Shown: positions 35,390 to 45,018 of the stretch, in pieces
How the letters are laid out: each line of letters starts with the position of its first letter
Position numbering within the stretch: the first letter of the stretch is position 1
From: Oscillospiraceae bacterium
Lineage (GTDB): Bacteria > Bacillota > Clostridia > Saccharofermentanales > Saccharofermentanaceae
NCBI GenBank assembly: GCA_902787975.1
Contig: CADAIP010000001.1
Span: forward strand, 1 to 64,000
Direction: 5' to 3'
Length of the DNA stretch: 64,000 nt
Made by a program: the position numbers and the translations under genes
The notes under the pieces: model-generated
The model's database searches: none
The model's input: only the letters and a program-made list of their open reading frames with translations
Told to the model about the DNA's origin: nothing

Positions 35390-38300
35390 TTACTTTAAGC
35401 TGCGGCCTTTGATGATGAAGATCGGGATTGCAGCGATAACAACTGCTGCAACGATACCCAGTGCGATCCATAGACCCAAATTGCTGGCCTTCTCAACTGT
35501 AATTTGAGCAGGTTCCGGGGCAGCTGCAGCTGCTTCTGTCTCAGTTACCTCTTCAACGGGATCTGTAGGCTCATTTGCATCATTAACGATCAGTTCAACT
35601 TCAGCCGTACCATCGTCATAAACGATCATAATTGTGTGAGTGCCTGCTTCGAGACCCTCAAACGCATCGGCTCTGATGATTACTGCGCTATTATCTTCAG
35701 TGAGTTCATAGTTATAGTAATCGACTTCAACACCATCGATCATAACACCCTTGAAGTGTGTTGCAATCGAATCATTATCCTGGCTTCTCTCAACTGCTAC
35801 CGTGATATCCTCAACACTGCTTAAGTCAACCGTTGTGCTTCCTAGACCAATTACAGCGTATGTAGCTTGAATATCCGGTGAACCCTTGATCCACTTAGCG
35901 TAGAGAGTGATATCAGATGTGATAACTGTCGCGAAGCTGAACGGTTTTGTGAGAGCAGCATCGATATACCAGCCTCCAAAAGTATATCTTTCTCTCAAAG
36001 GCTCTTCAGGCCTGAATGCAACGCCGCCTTCAGCAACCAACTGGGATACAACTTCAGAACCGCCATTAGATACAAACGTAACTGTGAAGTGCTTGTAGTT
36101 AACGGTATCCCTTGTAGTTGCCGTAGAAGTATATCTTGCAGTGTAAACAGTATCACCTGTTACCTTGGAGATATCCTTATCCCAACCTGCGAAAGTAAAT
36201 GTCTCCTCAACAGTTGCTGCTTTTGTAGGTGTTCCCTTCTCATAAACAGGGAACTTACCATACTCAACTTCGCTTGTCTGGAGCACAGTACCATCTTCGT
36301 TAGCAAATGTGATTTTGTACTTATTGACTGTGGACGTGTAAGTAGCCGTGTAAGTAACATCTTTAGTTACCAGCGTTACATTGTTGTCCCAGCCTGCGAA
36401 AGTATAGGTGTACTGGGCAGTAGGCTTCTTTGTAGGCTTTACCATATGCTGATAGGAAGCAGTACTGCCCCAGGGGAACTCACCCTCCTGGAGGATCGTT
36501 CCATCATCGTTCTTATATGTAACGGTGTATTTATTTACATCGCTTGAATATGTAGCCTTATATGTAGCATCACCGCTTACAGAAACTATAGGAGTATCCC
36601 AACCGGCAAATGAATACGTATACTGAGCAGTTGCTTCCTTTGTGGGAGTGTCTTTAGTAAAAACAGGGGTTTTTCCATATTCAATATCTTCGATCTTCTG
36701 AAGTTCAGTACCGTCTTCATCAAGAAATTTAACAGTATAAGTATTTACAGTTCTTGAATATGTAGCCTTATATATAGCATCACCTCTTACAGAAACTATA
36801 GGAGTATCCCAACCGGCAAATGAATACGTATATTGAGCAGTTGCTTCCTTGGTAGGAGTGTCATTAGTAAAAACAGGTGTCTTTCCATATTCAATATCTT
36901 CTATCTTCTGAAGTTCAGTACCGTCTTCATCAAGAAATTTAACAGTATAAGTATTTACAGTGCTTGAATATGTAGCCGTATATGTAGCATCACCAGTAAC
37001 TTCAGTAACTTCTGGATCCCAACCATCAAATTGGTATGTGTACTGTGCTGTTGCTACTTTTGTCGGATCAGTCGGTTTCTCAATATCTGCAGCTGCAGTT
37101 CCATAGTCATATTCTTTAGCCTCTTTCAAAATTGTACCATCATCGTCAACAAAAGTAATATTGTATGGGTTGACAACATTGCTATATGTTGCCGTGTATA
37201 TAGCATCACCTGTTACATCAGCAACTGCCGAATCCCAACCAGTAAAATAGTATGTGTACTGTGCCGTTACTGCTTTTGTTGGATCATCCGGTTTCTCAAT
37301 ATCCGCAGCTGCAGTTCCATAGTCATATTCTTTAGCCTCTTTCAAAATTGTACCATCATCGTCAACAAAAGTTACTGAATATTTGTTCAATGTCTGCTTA
37401 AACTGTGCTGTATAGGAGGCCGTACCAGTAACTGTTGTAGTTTCATCAATCTCCGGTGACCAACCATCAAAAGTATAAGTGTACTGCGCATCGGCTGCTT
37501 TGCTCGGATTTCCAGAATAAACGGGTTTATCACCATAATTAAATATCTGCTGATGACTAACACCATCTACTGCAAATGTTATTGTGTAAGATCTCAATGA
37601 TTCCTCGTACTGTGCTGTGTATGTTGTATCAGCAGTGACAGTTGTCGTATCTTCAATTGCAGGATCCCAACCAGAAAAACTATATGAATACTGTGCTGTA
37701 GGCGTTATCGTTGGATTGTCACCTTTATAAACAGGCTTTTTATTAACGTCCTCTTTATAACAATAAAGCTCGGCACCGTCTTTATTAACAAAAGTTACTG
37801 TATATTGTTGTACCCATTTAGCAGTAAGCGTAACATTATCAATACTAAAACTTACACCACTCTGTCCATTAGAAAATGTTTGAGCGGGATCAGTATCAGA
37901 AGTCCAACCATCAAATCGATAACCATCTTTAACATATTTGTTATCAGGAAGTGTTATCTTCTCATCTTTTATAACCACCATGTTTTCCATAGAACCGCTA
38001 GTGGCATCAGAGGCTTGAAACACAATTGTGCAAGTTTCAGCCCATTTTGCATACAGAGTCATAGTGGTTTGATTGGCCTCCGGTTTTATCAACCCACCAT
38101 CAAAATACTTCACTTCACCATCAGCTGAATCAGCCCATCCTAAAAATTTATGATTTGCATAAGTGTACTTGTTACTAATAAGCGGGGTATTAAGTCCTAT
38201 TCCAACCGTTTGTTCGTAATATGTTCCAGATCCACCGTTTTCGTCGAATGTGATAACGCAAGTTTCAGCCCATTTTGCATAGAGATCTTTATCACTTGTA

Positions 38301-39037
38301 AGCGTAATGCTAGCTTGATCAGCGTAAGAAATAGTATCGCTTTCAGGATCTTCAGTCCAACCAACAAAAGACTTAGTCTGATCTGGTGCAATAAAACTAT
38401 TAGGTGAAATAGTTGTAGAAACACCACTATAGACAACCTGATCATCCATAGTGCCTGTTCCGCCATTCTCATGAAATGAAATCTCATTTTCTTTCCACTT
38501 AGCATAAAGGGATAAATCACTGTTTATTTCTACCGAGGCTCCGGCATCATAAACCTTTGAACCTTTACTAGTATCACTCCAGCCAACAAGTGTCTTTCCG
38601 TCAGCTTCAAATCTATTCTCTAAAACAACATTTGCGCCACTCAAAACGTCATCTGTATATTCCTTATTTCTACCATCGTCTGAAAAATAAGTAATCGTAT
38701 ATCCCCAAATTGCATATAGTGTAACATTTCCAGAAACACTCATGGTAGAACCGGATTTATAGATATTATTTGAATTCTTTCCGTCAGCGTCGGTACTCCA
38801 AAATAGGAAATGCGTATCTTGAGGTCCAGAAAAAGTGTTATTTTCGACAGTATAGTCAGCTGTATCAGATTCTCCTGAATCAATATTAACAGTTTTACTA
38901 TTCGCAGTTCCATCATTTGCACTGTAAGTAATCGTGTAAGTGTTCGCATTTACCGTCAATGCTCTCAACGGCAACGCAGCCATTACGACCACGATTGACA
39001 CAAGAACAGTAATGAACGATCTCAGTTTGTTACTCAT
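35390..39037 (-). CDS. Large surface protein with InlB B-type repeats and C-terminal anchor
   Basis: A 1215-residue exported protein. Signal peptide about 1-32 (SFITVLVSIVVVMAALPL), then a long array of roughly 40- to 72-residue modules of the InlB B-repeat/Flg_new type, each with Y-x-V-T-F/Y, a G-x-x-x-x-Y-D/E tract, Y-T-Y-x-F-x-G-W-D and A-x-Y. At least fifteen modules can be traced to about residue 1040; a non-repeated domain follows, then a Glu/Thr/Pro linker and one membrane span with basic tail (IKGRSLK). No LPxTG motif. The start at 39035-39037 has AGGAAAGG upstream. The middle is more AT-rich than neighbouring genes, hinting at transfer or distinct selection. Probably an adhesin-like fibre; ligand unknown. 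Confidence 0.88.
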   Translation of the reverse strand: MSNKLRSFITVLVSIVVVMAALPLRALTVNANTYTITYSANDGTANSKTVNIDSGESDTADYTVENNTFSGPQDTHFLFWSTDADGKNSNNIYKSGSTMSVSGNVTLYAIWGYTITYFSDDGRNKEYTDDVLSGANVVLENRFEADGKTLVGWSDTSKGSKVYDAGASVEINSDLSLYAKWKENEISFHENGGTGTMDDQVVYSGVSTTISPNSFIAPDQTKSFVGWTEDPESDTISYADQASITLTSDKDLYAKWAETCVITFDENGGSGTYYEQTVGIGLNTPLISNKYTYANHKFLGWADSADGEVKYFDGGLIKPEANQTTMTLYAKWAETCTIVFQASDATSGSMENMVVIKDEKITLPDNKYVKDGYRFDGWTSDTDPAQTFSNGQSGVSFSIDNVTLTAKWVQQYTVTFVNKDGAELYCYKEDVNKKPVYKGDNPTITPTAQYSYSFSGWDPAIEDTTTVTADTTYTAQYEESLRSYTITFAVDGVSHQQIFNYGDKPVYSGNPSKAADAQYTYTFDGWSPEIDETTTVTGTASYTAQFKQTLNKYSVTFVDDDGTILKEAKEYDYGTAAADIEKPDDPTKAVTAQYTYYFTGWDSAVADVTGDAIYTATYSNVVNPYNITFVDDDGTILKEAKEYDYGTAAADIEKPTDPTKVATAQYTYQFDGWDPEVTEVTGDATYTATYSSTVNTYTVKFLDEDGTELQKIEDIEYGKTPVFTNDTPTKEATAQYTYSFAGWDTPIVSVRGDAIYKATYSRTVNTYTVKFLDEDGTELQKIEDIEYGKTPVFTKDTPTKEATAQYTYSFAGWDTPIVSVSGDATYKATYSSDVNKYTVTYKNDDGTILQEGEFPWGSTASYQHMVKPTKKPTAQYTYTFAGWDNNVTLVTKDVTYTATYTSTVNKYKITFANEDGTVLQTSEVEYGKFPVYEKGTPTKAATVEETFTFAGWDKDISKVTGDTVYTARYTSTATTRDTVNYKHFTVTFVSNGGSEVVSQLVAEGGVAFRPEEPLRERYTFGGWYIDAALTKPFSFATVITSDITLYAKWIKGSPDIQATYAVIGLGSTTVDLSSVEDITVAVERSQDNDSIATHFKGVMIDGVEVDYYNYELTEDNSAVIIRADAFEGLEAGTHTIMIVYDDGTAEVELIVNDANEPTDPVEEVTETEAAAAAPEPAQITVEKASNLGLWIALGIVAAVVIAAIPIFIIKGRSLK
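36551..36970. repeat. Near-identical 210-bp tandem coding repeats
   Basis: Two consecutive 210-bp units (starting at 36551 and 36761; a third begins to diverge at 36971) are almost identical at DNA level and each encodes one 70-residue module of the surface protein. A further pair with a 216-bp period lies at about 37095 and 37311. Such identity points to recent duplication or gene conversion within the gene. Confidence 0.85.
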
Positions 39038-39348
39038 AACACTAACCTTTCCTATCAGTCTGTTGCCCAAAGAATCCCTTATTCTGATGAGCTCTAGAGA
39101 TAATAGCTTTTCCATTTTCTAACCGGCCTTCGAACAGACATAGTTATCCTCAAACCTGTTTATCCATGATAAATGTATTTTCCCATAATACTAATAATTA
39201 ATAAAGAGAATGAGCGCTGTTGTCATATTAAATATTTATGACATTTTTCTTTTGCCGCCACGGTTCTCCCTCTCATTTGCCCCTTTAATCGATGCGAACT
39301 GATTTATAATAGGGTCAAAAGAATTAACGAGATAAGGAGTCCTTTTAT
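39038..39348. promoter_or_regulatory. Divergent promoter region of surface protein and DeoB-DeoC
   Basis: This 311-base gap holds no gene. For the minus-strand surface protein, ATGACA, a 17-base spacer and TATTAA can be read (39226 down to 39198), leaving a leader of about 160 bases. For the plus-strand enzyme, a perfect TATAAT at 39305-39310 with a weak -35 lies 39 bases upstream of the start, followed by AAGGAG. The middle is AT-rich without a strong hairpin. Confidence 0.5.
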
Positions 39349-41184
39349 ATGGCAAAACGCGTATTTCTTATAGTTGCAGACAGTTTTGGTATTGGCGGAG
39401 CACCTGATGCTGATAAGTTCGGCGATGCAGGAAGCAATACCCTAGCCGCTGTACTCTCGTACTCGAACGAACCTTATCCGAATCTTGCAAAGCTCGGACT
39501 CCTTGCCATAGATGGTGAAGACGATCCGAGAATCGTTGAATATAAGAAGGCTCAGACATTTATCCCCTCACCTGTCGGTTCTTATGCCAGAGTCCGTGAG
39601 ATATCAGCAGGAAAAGATTCAACTATCGGACATTGGGAAATCGCAGGAATCATTTCCGACAAGGCCCAGCCAACTTATCCGGACGGCTTCCCTTCTGAAG
39701 TCATGAAGGCCCTTGAGAAGGCTACGGGCAAGGAATACCTTTGCAACAAGCCCTACAGCGGCACGGATGTCATCAGGGATTACGGCGAAGAGCATATGAA
39801 GACAGGTAAACCGATCATCTATACTTCAGCCGACAGCGTGCTCCAGATTGCCGCTCACGAAGAGATAATTCCTCTTGATGAACTGTATGATATTTGTACC
39901 AAAGCAAGGGAGGTTATGGCAGGTGAACACGCAGTCGGAAGAGTCATTGCAAGACCTTTCGTCGGTGAACCCGGCAACTTCACAAGAACTGCAAACCGCC
40001 ACGATTTCTCACTGGCAGCGCCCTCTTCCACCATGCTCGACCTTCTTAAGAACGAAGGATACGACGTTATCTCAATTGGCAAGATCTTCGACCTTTTCGC
40101 TGGAAGAGGCCTTACGGAATCCAATCCCACAAAGGGCAACACGGACGGCATCAACAAAACGATAGAAATGATGGACAGGGACTTCACCGGGTTGTGCTTT
40201 ACGAATCTCGTGGACTTCGACATGAAGTACGGCCACAGAAACGATATCGAGGGCTATGCGACTGCAATGCATGAGTTCGACGACGCACTGGGGATCATTC
40301 TTTCCAAACTCAGGAATGACGATCTTCTCATCATTACCGCTGATCACGGATGCGATCCGTCAACTGCTTCAACCGATCACTCCAGAGAGTGCATCCCGCT
40401 CCTCATCTATGGTGACGGCTATAGAACGCCTTGCAACATGGGCGAGCTTTCCGGCTTCAACAACATAGCAGGAATAGTACTTACGGCAATTATGGGTAGA
40501 ACATATAAGAAGGACTTCTGCCCTGCCACGGACACAAACAAGCCTGATCCTGAGAACATCATGAGCTATGTCGATCTTACAAACCTCAAGACTGTAGCTA
40601 CCGTTTCCGATATCGAAGAATTGATAGAACGCGCTGCTTCTTTAGGCACTGCATCTGTTTGTGTACAGCCCTGCTTTGTTAAGGATGCAGTCAGATTCTC
40701 CAAAGGCAGAGTTGCTGTCTGCACAGTCATCGGATTCCCTAACGGCTATTCAACTACGGCAACCAAGGTGTTTGAAGCGAAGGATGCCTGTGACAACGGT
40801 GCCTCAGAAATAGATATGGTAATCAACATCAACTTCGTTAAGTCAGGAAGATACGATGAAGTATCTGAGGAGATCAAACTCATCGCAGAAGCAGTTCACG
40901 CCAAGGGCGCGCTTCTCAAGGTCATAATAGAGACATGCGATCTTACTGAAGACGAGAAAGTCCGTCTCTGCAAGATCGTAAGCGAGGCCAAAGCCGACTT
41001 CATCAAGACTTCAACAGGCTTTGGCAGCGCGGGTGCCAAGGTCGAAGACATCGTTCTTATGAAAAAGAACATAAGTCCTGATGTCAGGATCAAAGCAGCA
41101 GGCGGCATCAGAACGGTGGAAGCTGCCAAAGAGATGCTGGATAGCGGCGCCATAAGGATCGGAGCATCCAAACTCGGCAATTGA
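39349..41184 (+). CDS. deoB-deoC: Fused phosphopentomutase-deoxyribose-phosphate aldolase
   Basis: A 611-residue protein joining two enzymes. Residues 1 to about 393 are a full DeoB: metal ligands Asp11, Asp291, His296, Asp332, His333, His344 and the phosphorylated Thr92 (KDSTIGHWE) are present. Residues about 400-611 are a full DeoC: Asp489, Lys524 (LKVIIET), Schiff-base Lys553 (IKTSTGFG) and Lys582 (IKAAGGIR). The joint (CPATDTNKPDPENIMS) is in frame with no stop. Together they convert deoxyribose 1-phosphate to the 5-phosphate and on to glyceraldehyde 3-phosphate and acetaldehyde, the last steps of deoxynucleoside breakdown. AAGGAG precedes the ATG. No deoD/pdp gene is adjacent. Confidence 0.95.
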   Translation: MAKRVFLIVADSFGIGGAPDADKFGDAGSNTLAAVLSYSNEPYPNLAKLGLLAIDGEDDPRIVEYKKAQTFIPSPVGSYARVREISAGKDSTIGHWEIAGIISDKAQPTYPDGFPSEVMKALEKATGKEYLCNKPYSGTDVIRDYGEEHMKTGKPIIYTSADSVLQIAAHEEIIPLDELYDICTKAREVMAGEHAVGRVIARPFVGEPGNFTRTANRHDFSLAAPSSTMLDLLKNEGYDVISIGKIFDLFAGRGLTESNPTKGNTDGINKTIEMMDRDFTGLCFTNLVDFDMKYGHRNDIEGYATAMHEFDDALGIILSKLRNDDLLIITADHGCDPSTASTDHSRECIPLLIYGDGYRTPCNMGELSGFNNIAGIVLTAIMGRTYKKDFCPATDTNKPDPENIMSYVDLTNLKTVATVSDIEELIERAASLGTASVCVQPCFVKDAVRFSKGRVAVCTVIGFPNGYSTTATKVFEAKDACDNGASEIDMVININFVKSGRYDEVSEEIKLIAEAVHAKGALLKVIIETCDLTEDEKVRLCKIVSEAKADFIKTSTGFGSAGAKVEDIVLMKKNISPDVRIKAAGGIRTVEAAKEMLDSGAIRIGASKLGN

Positions 41185-41304
41185 CCAAACACAAAATTTT
41201 TGTTCGTTTTTGACTAAAACAGGTTTTTAGTCCCTTTAATGACACTTTACCTGTGATATATTACCTCCAGCAAAGAACATACGATCTTTTTGGAGGTTTT
41301 ATTT

Positions 41305-41592
41305 ATGTCACCACTTGATATGCTTATCTTCTTATTTTTCATACTTGTTACCATCAAGGCAGCAACATCATGCATCGATCACTGGAGAGATATAGACGAA
41401 GCGGCAGAGCGTGCAGCTTCAAGAAGAGTAAGACCTTCACCAGCAGTTGTAAAAGCTGCAAGACCTGTCAGAACAGTCAGACCTTCTTCGGTCCGCGTTA
41501 CTCCGATCAAGCGTGTAAATGCTCCGGCAGCTACAGTCCGTAACACAACCATTGCAAGACAAACCCCATTGAAGGATAAGGGTGCAGCTTAA
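41305..41592 (+). CDS. Small basic membrane protein, 95 aa
   Basis: Not recognised. One hydrophobic segment at 5-22 (DMLIFLFFILVTIKAA), then a tail of about 70 residues rich in Arg, Val, Pro and Ala with repeats of the kind RPSxV/RPVRTV and no acidic patches after residue 40. The tail is likely cytoplasmic and could bind nucleic acid or acidic surfaces. GGAGG lies ten bases before the ATG, which supports a real gene. It is flanked by the DeoB-DeoC fusion and a convergent GGDEF gene. Confidence 0.65.
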   Translation: MSPLDMLIFLFFILVTIKAATSCIDHWRDIDEAAERAASRRVRPSPAVVKAARPVRTVRPSSVRVTPIKRVNAPAATVRNTTIARQTPLKDKGAA

Positions 41593-41649
41593 GTCCCGAC
41601 CAACGACCGCTCACTTTTTTCCATTTCTTTTTCTCCGTATAAGGGACTA

Positions 41650-41715
41650 CCCGGCCTTGCTGTTCCAACCGCTTACCACACACCTCAAAAAGCAAGGCCG
41701 GGATATCTCCCGGCC
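41650..41715. terminator. Overlapping two-way hairpins between convergent genes
   Basis: On the minus strand, GGCCGGGA-TATC-TCCCGGCC followed by TTGCTTTTTG terminates the GGDEF gene. On the plus strand, CCCGGCCTTGCT (41650-41661) pairs perfectly with AGCAAGGCCGGG (41691-41702), a long-loop alternative hairpin after the 95-aa gene. The two structures share the 41691-41702 arm. Confidence 0.75.
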
Positions 41716-41743
41716 CCGTTAACTTACTGAATTATCTAATCGA

Positions 41744-42682
41744 TCAGAAGGATACCTTGTTCTTTCCTTCTCTCTTTGATTTATTGAGCTTTCTCTCCGC
41801 TTTGGATAAGAGATCAGAGATATCAGGATCTTCAGGATCGAACATGGCAAGTCCTGCCGAGATTGTTACTCTTTCTCTCTTGCCGTCAAGGATGATTGGT
41901 TCATTGGCAATCGTCTCTACGAGCTTTTTAGCCATGCCTACGGCAGATACCTTATCAGTATCAAGAAGTACGATAGCGAACTCGTCACCGCCTGTACGGA
42001 AGCATGTATCCTCTGTTCTTACGTTAGCCATACACTGTTCTGCGATGCTCTTCAAAACGATATCGCCATTCTGCTGGCCGAATATGTCGTTAACATTTGT
42101 TATGTCATCGACATCAGCTACGAGAAGAGCGAATGTGCTGCCGTCAGTTCTCTTCTGATAGAGGCTCGCATACTTTTCGAGAGTCTCATAGAAATAACGC
42201 CTGTTATAAAGTCCGCTCAAGTCATCGACGCGCGCAAGAAGTTCCATCTTGTGATAGGAACGCTCGAGTTCAAGCTCAAGTTTTTTCTGCTCCGTAATAT
42301 CTCTGCTGATACCCCAAGTTCCGACTACTTCGTTGTTTACGTCGTAGAGAGGATACTTGGATGCGAGATAATATCTTGCATTTTCCTCGTCATCCAGGAG
42401 TTCTTCTTCGACATTAAGGACAGGTTTTCCCGTTCTCATGACCTCGAGTTCGATCTCTCTTGCTTTATCAGCAAACTCCTTTGGGAAAAAGTCGTAATCT
42501 GTTTTTCCTACCAGCTCATCCGGCTTGATGACGCCGAGCTGATTTGCGTGCATATAATTGTTCCAGATAAACTTGGAATCCTTATCTTTAAAATAAATAG
42601 TGTCTCTTCCGTATTTACGTATCGTGTCAATAACCAGCATATCGTTGATCTGCATCTCTTTCCAAAAACTTCTCTCGGACAT
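41744..42682 (-). CDS. PAS-GGDEF diguanylate cyclase
   Basis: A 312-residue soluble protein. Residues about 12-133 form a PAS domain (FKDKDSKFIWNNYMHANQLG, GTWGISRDITEQKK), then a short coiled linker, then a GGDEF domain from about 148 with the intact active-site motif GGDEF at 231-235 and metal Asp in VADVDDI. An inhibitory I-site RTED (222-225) lies exactly five residues before GGDEF, so product feedback by c-di-GMP is expected. It should be an active cyclase. No other c-di-GMP gene is beside it; a degenerate GGDEF-like domain occurs at 52729-53772. Confidence 0.92.
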   Translation of the reverse strand: MSERSFWKEMQINDMLVIDTIRKYGRDTIYFKDKDSKFIWNNYMHANQLGVIKPDELVGKTDYDFFPKEFADKAREIELEVMRTGKPVLNVEEELLDDEENARYYLASKYPLYDVNNEVVGTWGISRDITEQKKLELELERSYHKMELLARVDDLSGLYNRRYFYETLEKYASLYQKRTDGSTFALLVADVDDITNVNDIFGQQNGDIVLKSIAEQCMANVRTEDTCFRTGGDEFAIVLLDTDKVSAVGMAKKLVETIANEPIILDGKRERVTISAGLAMFDPEDPDISDLLSKAERKLNKSKREGKNKVSF

Positions 42683-42726
42683 TTCTTCACCTCATAAGCA
42701 TCAGCTGCCAATGTTTCCGATTACAA

Positions 42727-44001
42727 TTATTTGAAAGGCTTACCCTCGCCTTCTGTTAATTTGATACCTTCCATTGTAAACGCTTTGCAGTATTCTTCGC
42801 AATCAAAAGCTGCGGGAGTAAAGACACCTATCTTCTTCCACTTGTCTCTGCACATGAGTTTAACGCCGGCGATAAGAGCTGCGCCCTTCATATCATCAAA
42901 GGCACTTACTCCATACTTCTCATAGGAAACTTCATTGTCACCCGTAACAATGTAAGACTTTGCGATATCGATGTTATCTCTCTTGCTCTTTCCCGTGATG
43001 TAGATCTCGTAGGAAGCGACACCCTTGGCCTTAGATTCGATGGGAGATGATTCGCCAAGATCTGATTTTTTTGGAAGGATTGCAGCCAGAAGGTCAATAG
43101 GAGCAACTTCAACGTTACCAACCGTAACCGGCTTATCGGACATAAGTCCGATTTCTTTCAGGAAGTCGATCTTATCCTGCGGCGGAATATGCTCCAGATC
43201 AGGCTTTCTTCCGAGCTTGAAATATCTGACATTTGCCATATCAGGGATCTCTTTCAGGAGATCTGTGACCATGGGGCTTGAATCAAGATAGACTTTTGTG
43301 CCGGATGAGGACTTGGCCTCAATCGACATTGCTTCTGCTTCGATAACCTTACCGTCAGATATATAGAAAACGTTCTTGCTGGGACCGAACTTGTTAGCGA
43401 CTACCGGAGCTTTTACGTCTTCAGAATAGAGTGTATCGTCAATCTCGGTTCTGCCCTTCTTTGCGATCTTCTTCTCGCCCGATACAGCGATAAGGTCGAT
43501 ATAGTCGATCTTGCTGAAATCGTTTTTGGCGGCACGTCTGATAATTGCATTTACTGCGCCGGGAACAAAACCTGCTCCGCATATAGCTGTCTTTCCGGTG
43601 CCGTGGAATTCGCCGAACATTCTGAACTGCTTCGAAAGAAGTGATGTCGGCGAAGGAATGTCCGGAACGTCGAAAAGTGTTGAATCGATATAATCAGCTT
43701 TCGCTTTTATGGCAAGGCTCATTGCATCAAGTGAAAGTTCCGGGGGAAGAAGGTTTACGACGATGTCCGGTGCAAAGATCCTAACCATCATCATGGCGCC
43801 TTCGACATTGGTCATGTCAATTCCTGAAGTAGTTACTCTGACACCCATGCTGGCTGCCAGATTTTTAAGCTCATCACACTCCTGCTTCTGCCTAGACGCA
43901 AGGCAGATATCAGATGCATAAGACCTGTTTCTGCAGAGAGCAATCAGCAAACGCTTGGAAATTTCGTTACAACCGAGAATCAAGACCCTTTTCATGATCA
44001 T
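42727..44001 (-). CDS. Saccharopine dehydrogenase-like oxidoreductase
   Basis: A 424-residue Rossmann-fold protein: dinucleotide motif near 6-12 (LILGCNEIS), ICLASRQKQECDEL as beta2, VVNLLPPELSLDAM and AICGAGFVPGAVNAIIRRAA, as in carboxynorspermidine/saccharopine dehydrogenases of COG1748. Family members form or cleave amino-acid imine adducts in lysine or polyamine pathways; no partner decarboxylase (nspC) is near, so the reaction stays open. AAAGG precedes the first ATG; an alternative ATG two codons downstream exists. It is divergent from an amino-acid ABC transporter. Confidence 0.8.
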   Translation of the reverse strand: MIMKRVLILGCNEISKRLLIALCRNRSYASDICLASRQKQECDELKNLAASMGVRVTTSGIDMTNVEGAMMMVRIFAPDIVVNLLPPELSLDAMSLAIKAKADYIDSTLFDVPDIPSPTSLLSKQFRMFGEFHGTGKTAICGAGFVPGAVNAIIRRAAKNDFSKIDYIDLIAVSGEKKIAKKGRTEIDDTLYSEDVKAPVVANKFGPSKNVFYISDGKVIEAEAMSIEAKSSSGTKVYLDSSPMVTDLLKEIPDMANVRYFKLGRKPDLEHIPPQDKIDFLKEIGLMSDKPVTVGNVEVAPIDLLAAILPKKSDLGESSPIESKAKGVASYEIYITGKSKRDNIDIAKSYIVTGDNEVSYEKYGVSAFDDMKGAALIAGVKLMCRDKWKKIGVFTPAAFDCEEYCKAFTMEGIKLTEGEGKPFK

Positions 44002-44156
44002 CCGCGACCTTTCAACTTTATAATAGCTAACCCTATTTAGATATTTTACTTAAAATAATAGCGTTGGGCAAACATTTTTCGGGCTTTTGTTCATTTACCT
44101 TGCTGGATTTTTTAGCGTAATATACCGATATCCTAATCAACAAAAGGAGAACGGTT

Positions 44157-44981
44157 ATGAAGACACTTAAGAGAATTGCAGCAGGCATTCTTTCCACAGC
44201 ACTTTTGCTTGGTATGACATCCTGCGCTACAAAGCAGACAGAGGCATCTGCAGATGCAAATGTTGATTCAGCTGCAGCATTCACAACTGTTGAGAGCGGC
44301 AAGCTCATCATGGCTACAAACGCATTCTTCCCCCCTTATGAGTACTATGAGGGCGACAAGATCGTTGGTATTGATGTTGAGATCGCTACAGCAGTAGCAG
44401 ACAAGCTCGGTCTCGAGCTCGTTATCGAAGACGTTGAGTTCGACTCAATCATCGCAGGCGTTCAGAGCGGCAAGTACGACATCGGATGCGCAGGCATGAC
44501 AGTTACAGAAGACAGACTTAAGTCTGTAAACTTCTCTACACCTTATGCTACAGGTATCCAGTCCATCATCGTAGCTGCTGATTCTGAGATCACAGATATC
44601 GACACACTCGTCAACGGCGACTACAAGGTTGGCGTTCAGTCCGGTACAACAGGCGACATCTACATGTCTGCTCCTGTTGAAGAGGGCGGCGTAGGCGAAG
44701 AGAGAATCGAGCGTTTCGCTAAGGGTAACGACGCTGTTATCGCTCTCACAACAGGCAAGATCAGCGCAGTTGTTATCGACAACGAGCCTGCCAAGGCATT
44801 CGTTGCAGCTAACTCTGGTCTCAAGATCCTTGAAACACCTTACACAGTTGAGGACTACGCAATGGCTATCAACAAGGATAACGTTGCACTCAAGGATGCA
44901 ATCAACCAGGCACTCAAGGAACTCACAGACGACGGCACTATCGCTGCTATCGTAAACAAGTACATTCCTGCTGAAGGTTGA
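44157..44981 (+). CDS. Polar amino-acid ABC transporter substrate-binding lipoprotein
   Basis: A 274-residue lipoprotein, signal MKTLKRIAAGILSTALLLG, lipobox MTSC (Cys23). The family 3 binding fold is clear: TNAFFPPYEYYEGDKIVGIDVEIA, MTVTEDRLKSVNFSTPY and GVQSGTTGDIY; the FPPYEY and R-x-x-x-V-x-F-S residues bind the amino group and carboxylate of an L-amino acid. AAAGGAG precedes the ATG. A terminator-like hairpin follows, then the permease and ATPase, giving a complete importer. Cystine or glutamine are possible ligands; not decidable here. Confidence 0.93.
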   Translation: MKTLKRIAAGILSTALLLGMTSCATKQTEASADANVDSAAAFTTVESGKLIMATNAFFPPYEYYEGDKIVGIDVEIATAVADKLGLELVIEDVEFDSIIAGVQSGKYDIGCAGMTVTEDRLKSVNFSTPYATGIQSIIVAADSEITDIDTLVNGDYKVGVQSGTTGDIYMSAPVEEGGVGEERIERFAKGNDAVIALTTGKISAVVIDNEPAKAFVAANSGLKILETPYTVEDYAMAINKDNVALKDAINQALKELTDDGTIAAIVNKYIPAEG

Positions 44982-45018
44982 TAGCTTTTTGCGAAAATAA
45001 GCAAAAAACAAATAATAT

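Noticed and set aside
36089..36547. Plus-strand Cys/Ser-rich ORF across the surface protein repeats
   Set aside because: Antisense of the repeated modules; composition mirrors the repeats and there is no start signal.
36551..37378. CRISPR-like repeat array
   Set aside because: The repeats are 210-216 bp, in frame and coding for protein modules; no short repeats with unique spacers.
40525..40560. DeoB and DeoC as two genes joined by a sequencing frameshift
   Set aside because: The joint is in one frame, both domains are complete, and there is no stop, start or ribosome binding site between them; read mapping is still advised.
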